Shown: piece after piece, positions 58,295 to 64,000 of the stretch
Layout of the letters: each line of letters starts with the position of its first letter
Numbering within the stretch: position 1 is the first letter of the stretch
Source: a virus
DNA length: 64,000 nt
Direction: 5' to 3' (one strand)
Virus record (IMG/VR): IMGVR_UViG_3300038620_000134
Span: 1 to 64,000 of that record
The notes under the pieces: generated by a model
Told to the model about the DNA's origin: nothing
What the model saw: only the letters and a program-made list of their open reading frames with translations
Databases searched by the model: none
Translations under genes and position numbers: made by a program

Positions 58295-61200
58295 ATGGCA
58301 GAAGTCGCAACTAATTTTAACGTTAATCTTGATAGATACAAAGCATCTGGCGTATATTTAGCTGAAATAGATCGTTCAGCCGAACAACAACAAACTGCAA
58401 GCCCAACAACTCGTGTTGTAATTGGTTTTTCCCGTAAAGGCCCCGTTATGACACCTGTTTATTTGGAACGCAAAGAAACAGCACGTGATGTTTTTGGTGA
58501 AATTGATGAATCACTTGAAAGAAAAGGGTCATTTTTTCACAGAACTATTGATACTTGCCTGAATGAAGGACCTGTTTTTGCAATTAACATGATTCCATTT
58601 GTTAATGAAGTTGATGACTTAGGCAATCCAACTGCCGATGCTGATGTTGCTCCATATAGGTCTTTTTCAACTGATGTTACTGGTGATAACGGACGCGGTG
58701 AATGGGACACACCCACACCATCTCCAGATGTTTTTCCATTCAATCATCCTCGGTTTTCGGGTTACAATCTAAGACTTTATACAAGTTACTATAACAAAGA
58801 ACGTTTTTGGTTTCCAAGTGTAGATAATCTTTTAGCAACTCGCGTTGATGAAGATAAAGTTACAAATCTAAATGGTAGAGTAATTGGTGGAAAAATTCTT
58901 AACTTTGTTAATCTGGGCAAAACACCTATAACTGTTTTTGTAAGAAAAGCACCATCAAATAAAACTGATGGTTTTAGATTAACTGCTCGTGAATGGTATG
59001 AAGATAACGAAGATATTCCACCTTTTGTTAAAGAGTCTGATTATATATCAGATTACTTTTTAGAAGTAATATTAGTAAAAGGTAATTTTGGAAAGTCTTC
59101 ATATGAAGATTTAAGTAATGATCAGTTTTTAAATCCCTATTTTACAGAAAATGGAATAATTGCTGATAAGTTTGATGAACTACTTGATAGCAATTTAATT
59201 CCTGTAATTTCTCGATTTGTTGGAACCATTATTCCAAACTTCCGAGATAAGCAAGATATTGACTGGTTTATAGAAGATATAATTAACCGCCAATTTGCAA
59301 GAACTGGATTATTTTGTGCTGTTGACACAAATGAACTTGATCGCTATGAAACAGGGCAAAATGATTACTATGTAGATTTTGTAGGTCACAGACTTTTAGA
59401 CACAAGTAACTTTACTGAAAATAATCCAGACTGGAATGGTAACATTGACTTCTTAAGCTACAGAACTCCATTCAAAGAGAATCTTAAATATGAACAAGTT
59501 TCTTTGCCTATTAATATGGCCAATCCGAATTCTATTTTTGCTGGTGATGCTAATTTTACCAGTGATAGTGTTTCTGAATTAAGTAATGATGATTTAATTT
59601 CTAATAATGTTATTGAATTTTTAGAAAATCAAAATTCCGATAGCAGATTTTCATTTTACATTTATGATACAATAGATCAAGCAACAGGTAGTTATTACGC
59701 CAATTCACTTTTTGATAAGCTTAGTAATTTAACTCCTAATGATTCTTATATTGTTTTAGATATTGTTTTAGATGACAATAATGTAAATACACCACCTGTA
59801 ACAACTAAGCTTTACACTCAAGTTAAAAAGCTACTTCAACAAAATGTTGGAAATCAAACTGCCATTAAAGTTGAAGTTGAAAACTTGACTGATGTTAGTG
59901 GAAGCACTAACATGGAACCATATACAAATATAAGTTTAGAAAGTGGTGCCTTTACCCATCTGGTTTTTGAAAGAGATGGTTTTAATGCTGGTATTGGATC
60001 ATCTCCCACCTTCTTATATGCGAATAAAAATTCAAAATTATATCAAGATTGGAAAAATGGTGTTATTGCCGATGGTGATAAAGTGTTCCATGATATTGGC
60101 TCCACCAATGATACATATTTTGATGAATTTTACACCATTGAGTTTGAACAAACAAAAGACCCAAACTTTAAGGATCTTGTTTTGAAAGTTAACTTCTTTA
60201 ACCCGAATGGAAGTTCCTTTAACATTTCTAATCTTATTTTCCAAGCTGGTGAAAACTATGTTAAAAATTCAAATAATCCTGATGCAACAAGTCCAGCAGC
60301 TTTAACACCAAATCAAGCTGGTTACTTAAATGTTGTTTCTAATAGTGGAAGTCTTAATACTTATGTTGATTATCAAGCATTTCCCGATACCAGTGTTAAA
60401 AATCGAGTGTTAATACCTGATATACCAGCATGGAGAGATGATGCACGACCTGGTAACTTTATTCGGGCTAAGGATCGTAATGATAATCCCATCCTTGCCC
60501 GTATTACTAGAGTTCGTGGTGGTTATGAATACAATGGAATGAAATGGTTAAATGTAGAAAGTGTTGCAAGAATTGAACCATTTGAAGTTTTTGGAACACC
60601 CGAAACTACACCACAGGGATATACAATAAAAGGAACTGTAGAAATTTGGCGCCCTATTGAAAATAGTATCAAGTATATTGATGGTACTTATTTGAATGGA
60701 CTTCAACTAAATGATAATCACATACCAAAACCGAATGAAAGTTATGTTAGAGAATTTTATAAGCTGTTAGAAGATACGAATCTTAAAGAAGCTCTTTCAG
60801 ATAAAAATCAAATTACATGGAGGTATGTAGTAGATACATTTAACCAAGGACTTGATGAAATGTCTGGCGGTAAACAATATCTTACACGTCTTGCTAAAAG
60901 CCGTTGGAAAGCATTGGCATTTGTTAATGCTCCATCCATTCAAGAATTTATTGATAGTACTGACCCAATTTTTACTGAACTGCCAACGCCTAGAAGCCCA
61001 CGCCCAACGCTAAAAACTGAATACATAGCAACGGGTGGTAACTTAGATCAAAATCCAAACAGGATTTATTCGTTGCCAGATTTTGATAATGGTGCGAGTC
61101 ATTCTGGTTTCTTTATTCCAAATATTATAATTCGAGATGGTAACAAAACAGTTTCTGTTCCACCTGCTGCATACATTTCAAATCTTTATGTAAGAAAGTT

Positions 61201-61744
61201 CAAAAATGGTAATCCATTTCAAGCAATTGGTGGTAATAGAAAGGGTAGAATTACTGGTGCTAACATATCTGGATTAGAGTATGACTTTACCAAATCAGAT
61301 AGGGCCAATATAGAACCCTTTGGACTAAATCCAATGGTTAAACGACCAGATGGGTCTATTGTTGTAATGGGTGAAAGAACAGCGTATCAACGCGTTAATT
61401 CTCAACTAAACGGATTGCATGTTCGGGATGTTCTTATTTCAATTGAAATTCAAATTGAGAATATATTGGAAACTTATCTTTTTGAACCCAATGATGATGC
61501 AACAAGAAACGCAATTGAAAATGAAATTAGTTCATATCTTGAAACTGTTTTTGTAAATGATGGCATTCGACAAAATTATGAGGTGAAAATGGATTCTTCA
61601 AACAATGGGCCGGATGTTATTTCAGAAAACTTTGGCATTGTTGATGTTAAAGTTGAACCCGTTGGTGCTATTTACAAATATCTTAACAGGGTTTCTATTT
61701 TACCAAGTGGTGGACTAAATTCATCTGGATTTCAACCCGCTTAA
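58295..61744 (+). CDS. Contractile tail sheath protein (gp18 type), extra long
   Basis: This 1149-residue protein has the sheath N-terminus (YKASGVYLAEIDRSAEQQQT, TTRVVIGFSRKGPVMTPVYL) and C-terminal sheath domain (YQRVNSQLNGLHVRDVLISI, EIQIENILETYLFEPNDDAT, EPVGAIYKYLNRVSIL). T4 gp18 is about 660 residues; the extra 490 lie in the middle and probably form surface domains of the sheath. It polymerises around the tail tube and contracts at infection. A run of AAATAAATAAATAAATAA precedes it and a strong terminator follows (61766-61800). No tube gene (gp19) follows directly. Confidence 0.9.
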   Translation: MAEVATNFNVNLDRYKASGVYLAEIDRSAEQQQTASPTTRVVIGFSRKGPVMTPVYLERKETARDVFGEIDESLERKGSFFHRTIDTCLNEGPVFAINMIPFVNEVDDLGNPTADADVAPYRSFSTDVTGDNGRGEWDTPTPSPDVFPFNHPRFSGYNLRLYTSYYNKERFWFPSVDNLLATRVDEDKVTNLNGRVIGGKILNFVNLGKTPITVFVRKAPSNKTDGFRLTAREWYEDNEDIPPFVKESDYISDYFLEVILVKGNFGKSSYEDLSNDQFLNPYFTENGIIADKFDELLDSNLIPVISRFVGTIIPNFRDKQDIDWFIEDIINRQFARTGLFCAVDTNELDRYETGQNDYYVDFVGHRLLDTSNFTENNPDWNGNIDFLSYRTPFKENLKYEQVSLPINMANPNSIFAGDANFTSDSVSELSNDDLISNNVIEFLENQNSDSRFSFYIYDTIDQATGSYYANSLFDKLSNLTPNDSYIVLDIVLDDNNVNTPPVTTKLYTQVKKLLQQNVGNQTAIKVEVENLTDVSGSTNMEPYTNISLESGAFTHLVFERDGFNAGIGSSPTFLYANKNSKLYQDWKNGVIADGDKVFHDIGSTNDTYFDEFYTIEFEQTKDPNFKDLVLKVNFFNPNGSSFNISNLIFQAGENYVKNSNNPDATSPAALTPNQAGYLNVVSNSGSLNTYVDYQAFPDTSVKNRVLIPDIPAWRDDARPGNFIRAKDRNDNPILARITRVRGGYEYNGMKWLNVESVARIEPFEVFGTPETTPQGYTIKGTVEIWRPIENSIKYIDGTYLNGLQLNDNHIPKPNESYVREFYKLLEDTNLKEALSDKNQITWRYVVDTFNQGLDEMSGGKQYLTRLAKSRWKALAFVNAPSIQEFIDSTDPIFTELPTPRSPRPTLKTEYIATGGNLDQNPNRIYSLPDFDNGASHSGFFIPNIIIRDGNKTVSVPPAAYISNLYVRKFKNGNPFQAIGGNRKGRITGANISGLEYDFTKSDRANIEPFGLNPMVKRPDGSIVVMGERTAYQRVNSQLNGLHVRDVLISIEIQIENILETYLFEPNDDATRNAIENEISSYLETVFVNDGIRQNYEVKMDSSNNGPDVISENFGIVDVKVEPVGAIYKYLNRVSILPSGGLNSSGFQPA

Positions 61745-61765
61745 ACTTTTTACCTAGGATCGTTG

Positions 61766-61800
61766 AAGGGAAGAAATAATATTATTTTCTTCCCTTTTTT
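61766..61800 (+). terminator. Rho-independent terminator of the sheath gene
   Basis: AAGGGAAGAAATAAT pairs with ATTATTTTCTTCCCTT (one bulged base), followed by TTTTTT. Strong and directly after the sheath stop. Confidence 0.85.
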
Positions 61801-61808
61801 ATATAAAT

Positions 61809-61919
61809 AAAATATCAGAAAGTATTAACTGTAATTTTAATTGTATTAACAATAAAAAAAAAGAATTTACAGAAGAAGTTAAGGATGTTATAAATGTTGA
61901 AGGAGAAATAGGGGTTTAA
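61809..61919 (+). pseudogene. Remnant of the C-terminal end of a repeat protein
   Basis: In one frame the DNA reads KISESINCNFNCINNKKKEF then TEEVKDVINVEGEIGV and TAA. This is a decayed version of the ending of the repeat family (…F-N-C…N-K-K-D-F-T-K-E-D-V-K-A-V-S-D-V-E-G-E-I-K-V). It has no start codon and directly precedes the intact copy at 61938. The rest of the gene was probably lost by recombination between neighbouring copies. Confidence 0.75.
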
Positions 61920-61937
61920 TAAATAAAAAAAATAATA

Positions 61938-63761
61938 ATGCGAATAAAATCTTTCCAAGAATACATTAATTCGAGTTCCATTGATGAAGCACTCCATCCA
62001 AGTCAAGCTAAATCTTATATTAAAGCATGGAAAGAAGCTGGAGGTGAAAAATTTTATCGTGACATCTTTGGAAAGAAAGAAAATGGAAAACCCAAATATA
62101 GACTTTACTTAGAACTCGAAGAGTCTGAAGAACAAAAACAAAAGATAAGTAAAGATGTTAGAGATAGAATCAATAAAGCTTTAGAATATACAAACTATGA
62201 AGTTGAAAATTTTAATAAGAATATAGCGGTTTCGGATAAAAGAACAACCAGTATTATAAAAGTTTTAATGAAAGATAGTGGTCTTAAAAAGAGTGATATA
62301 AATGTTCAAAAGTTAAAAAGTGATTACGAAAAAGAACTTAATAAGAAATCAACTCAGAGAAAACAAGATAACTATCTTGTAGTGATTTCGCGTCATCCAT
62401 ACGATATTGCTGGAATGAGCACGGATAGAGGTTGGACTAGTTGTATGGACTTAGATACTGGAGGTCAAACATTTCATATAATGGAAGATGTTAAAAAGGG
62501 AACTATAATTGCATATCTTATTAAAAAAGATGACTTGAATATAAACAACCCTGTTGCACGGGTTTTAATAAAACCTTATGTTAGTGAAGATAGTGAAGAA
62601 ATTGCTTTATTTAGAGATAATTATAAAGAAATTAAAGGAGAACCAGTAAAGGGATTTAAAGAAACAATTGATGCTTGGCTAGAAAAGAATCAAAAGTTGA
62701 GTAAAAGTAAGTACAAACAACTTAAAGGACTATATGACGAGGGAAGATGTGCTTATAATCCAGATGCTTCAATTGAAGCTATATTAAATGATTTTGTTAA
62801 AGGAACTTTTGAAGTAGATGGAAACACAATTAGTGTTAATGGGGATGTAAATTTACGTAGAAAACTTGAAGTTTTTAAAAAAATTACAAAAAACTATAAG
62901 TTTGGATATGTTAGTGGTGATTTTTACTGTTCTAATAACGACTTAACTTCTCTTGAGGGTGCTCCTGAAGAAGTAGGTGGTAATTTTAATTGTGAGTATA
63001 ACAAATTAACATCCCTTGAAGGTGCACCTGGAGAAGTTGGGGGTGATTTTGATTGTAAATTTAATAATTTACGAACACTTGAAGGTTCACCTGAAAAAGT
63101 TGGGAGTAATTTTAGTTGTATATTTAATAAATTAACAACTCTTGAAGGTGCACCTGGAGAAGTTGGGGGTGATTTTGATTGTTCCCATAACAATTTAGCA
63201 TCCCTTGAAGATGCACCTAAAAAGGTTGGGGGTGAATTTAATTGTCTTGGTAATAGTTTAACATCCCTTAAAGGTGCCCCTGAAAAAGTTGGGGGTAAAT
63301 TTAACTGTAGTGGAAACCAATTAACATCACTCGAAGGTGCTCCTGAAAAGGTTGGGGATAATTTTATTTGTAGATCTAATAAATTAACTTCCCTTGAGGG
63401 TGCTCCTGAAAAGGTTGGGGGTAGTTTTATTTGTTATAGGAATGATTTAACATCCCTTAAGGGCACACCTAAAAAGGTTGGGGATGATTTTTATTGTATG
63501 AATAATAAATTAACATCCCTTGATGGAGGACCTGAAGAAGTTGGGGGTCGTTTTGATTGCTCTCATAATAAATTAACTTCCCTTGATGGTGCTCCTAAAA
63601 AAATTGGAAGTGATTTTAGTTGTACGTTTAACAAATTAACATCTCTTCAAAGTGCACCCGAAAAAGTTGGAGGTGATTTTGATTGTAGATTTAATAGAGA
63701 AAATTTTACAAAAGAAGATGTAAAAGCTGTTTCTGATGTTGAAGGTGAAATAAAAGTTTAA
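61938..63761 (+). CDS. Capsid-targeted GWTSCMDLDTG-domain protein with about thirteen repeat modules
   Basis: This 607-residue protein is the longest member of the family (also 1926, 7686, 56053). N-terminus MRIKSFQEYINSSSIDE with the I-D-E cleavage candidate; conserved core HPYDIAGMSTDRGWTSCMDL; about thirteen modules of 21 residues (CSHNKLTSLDGAPKKIGS); ending NFTKEDVKAVSDVEGEIKV. Modules vary at the residue after Phe and the residues around Cys, which lie on one face of the expected solenoid. This is the pattern of a diversifying binding surface. It is closest to the gene at 7686 in the N-terminal half. Confidence 0.8.
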   Translation: MRIKSFQEYINSSSIDEALHPSQAKSYIKAWKEAGGEKFYRDIFGKKENGKPKYRLYLELEESEEQKQKISKDVRDRINKALEYTNYEVENFNKNIAVSDKRTTSIIKVLMKDSGLKKSDINVQKLKSDYEKELNKKSTQRKQDNYLVVISRHPYDIAGMSTDRGWTSCMDLDTGGQTFHIMEDVKKGTIIAYLIKKDDLNINNPVARVLIKPYVSEDSEEIALFRDNYKEIKGEPVKGFKETIDAWLEKNQKLSKSKYKQLKGLYDEGRCAYNPDASIEAILNDFVKGTFEVDGNTISVNGDVNLRRKLEVFKKITKNYKFGYVSGDFYCSNNDLTSLEGAPEEVGGNFNCEYNKLTSLEGAPGEVGGDFDCKFNNLRTLEGSPEKVGSNFSCIFNKLTTLEGAPGEVGGDFDCSHNNLASLEDAPKKVGGEFNCLGNSLTSLKGAPEKVGGKFNCSGNQLTSLEGAPEKVGDNFICRSNKLTSLEGAPEKVGGSFICYRNDLTSLKGTPKKVGDDFYCMNNKLTSLDGGPEEVGGRFDCSHNKLTSLDGAPKKIGSDFSCTFNKLTSLQSAPEKVGGDFDCRFNRENFTKEDVKAVSDVEGEIKV

Positions 63762-63784
63762 CAGAATAAATAAAGAAAACTAAA

Positions 63785-64000
63785 ATGATTAATAATAATA
63801 TATTTCGTTTTTTAACACAAGGGAGGGGTCCAAACTATTATGAAAGAAACTACTCAAATTCTTATAATAAATTTGGTAAACGGTTATATAATGTATATCG
63901 AAAAAGAAATGACAATTTATTAAATACTGGCTTTGAATATAAAGGCAAAATATTTCAAAAAACAATTTCACCTATTATTTACAATGATCCAGTAAGAAAA
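63785..64000 (+). CDS. N-terminal part of a hypothetical protein (cut by window edge)
   Basis: An ATG at 63785 opens a frame of 72 codons that runs off the window (MINNNIFRFLTQGRGPNYYE…). It is rich in Asn, Tyr and Arg, follows an AATAAATAAAG leader and could be a further virion gene. No family is recognised from this fragment. Confidence 0.5.
   Translation, partial: MINNNIFRFLTQGRGPNYYERNYSNSYNKFGKRLYNVYRKRNDNLLNTGFEYKGKIFQKTISPIIYNDPVRK

Overview
The window is a 64-kb piece of a large, AT-rich, T4-type tailed phage (myovirus). The phage core is clear: a contractile tail sheath (58295-61744), a gp5-like baseplate spike (50896-51687), a hub-like baseplate protein (4098-5600), a gp44-type clamp-loader ATPase (20107-21096), a gp32-type ssDNA-binding protein (16025-17107), a UvsW-type helicase (45839-47413) and a gp1-type dNMP kinase (26395-27702). 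The host is probably a member of the Bacteroidota. Gene starts have A-rich leaders and few Shine-Dalgarno sequences. The best promoters read TTGACA-N17-TAnnTTTG, where the -7 element TAnnTTTG is the Bacteroidota/Flavobacterium type.

Layout. (1) 1-13.9 kb, mostly minus strand: proteins whose N-termini share a short motif like MRIKSFQEYI..(I/L)xE, which resembles the T4 capsid-targeting sequence of internal head proteins. They include very basic, protein-kinase-like and repeat-containing proteins, followed by an RNA-ligase/nucleotidylyltransferase fusion. (2) 14-20 kb: a RelA/SpoT-like protein, the gp32-like protein, and a tandem family of 'DGPT' proteins that runs into a tRNA-Thr gene. (3) 19.7-20.1 kb: a divergent intergenic region with three 17-bp iterons and many GTTTGAA motifs, a candidate origin or control region. 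(4) 20-41 kb, plus strand: the clamp loader, a DNA methyltransferase, four tRNA-associated segments, many small accessory genes, an SF2 ATPase and a ParB-like protein. (5) 41-64 kb: large virion or internal proteins, the helicase, baseplate genes, an amidoligase-like enzyme, the sheath, and further capsid-targeted repeat proteins.

The most striking element is at 24784-26303. A complete TnpB-like RuvC nuclease, with all three acidic catalytic residues, is followed at once by a short CRISPR-like array. The array has four 37-nt palindromic repeats separated by unrelated 35-41-nt spacers. A degenerate fifth copy lies just after the tnpB stop codon, where the 3' end of an omega-RNA would be expected. 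It looks like a TnpB whose guide-RNA scaffold has been multiplied into an array, carried by a phage. No cas1, cas2 or tnpA gene is visible in the window.

A second theme is a repeat-protein family (five genes, two orphan fragments and a 122-bp perfect internal duplication). Its 21-residue 'LTSLEGAPEEVGG' modules appear to be spreading and recombining across the genome. All functional calls come from motifs read by eye; no database or structure search was run.
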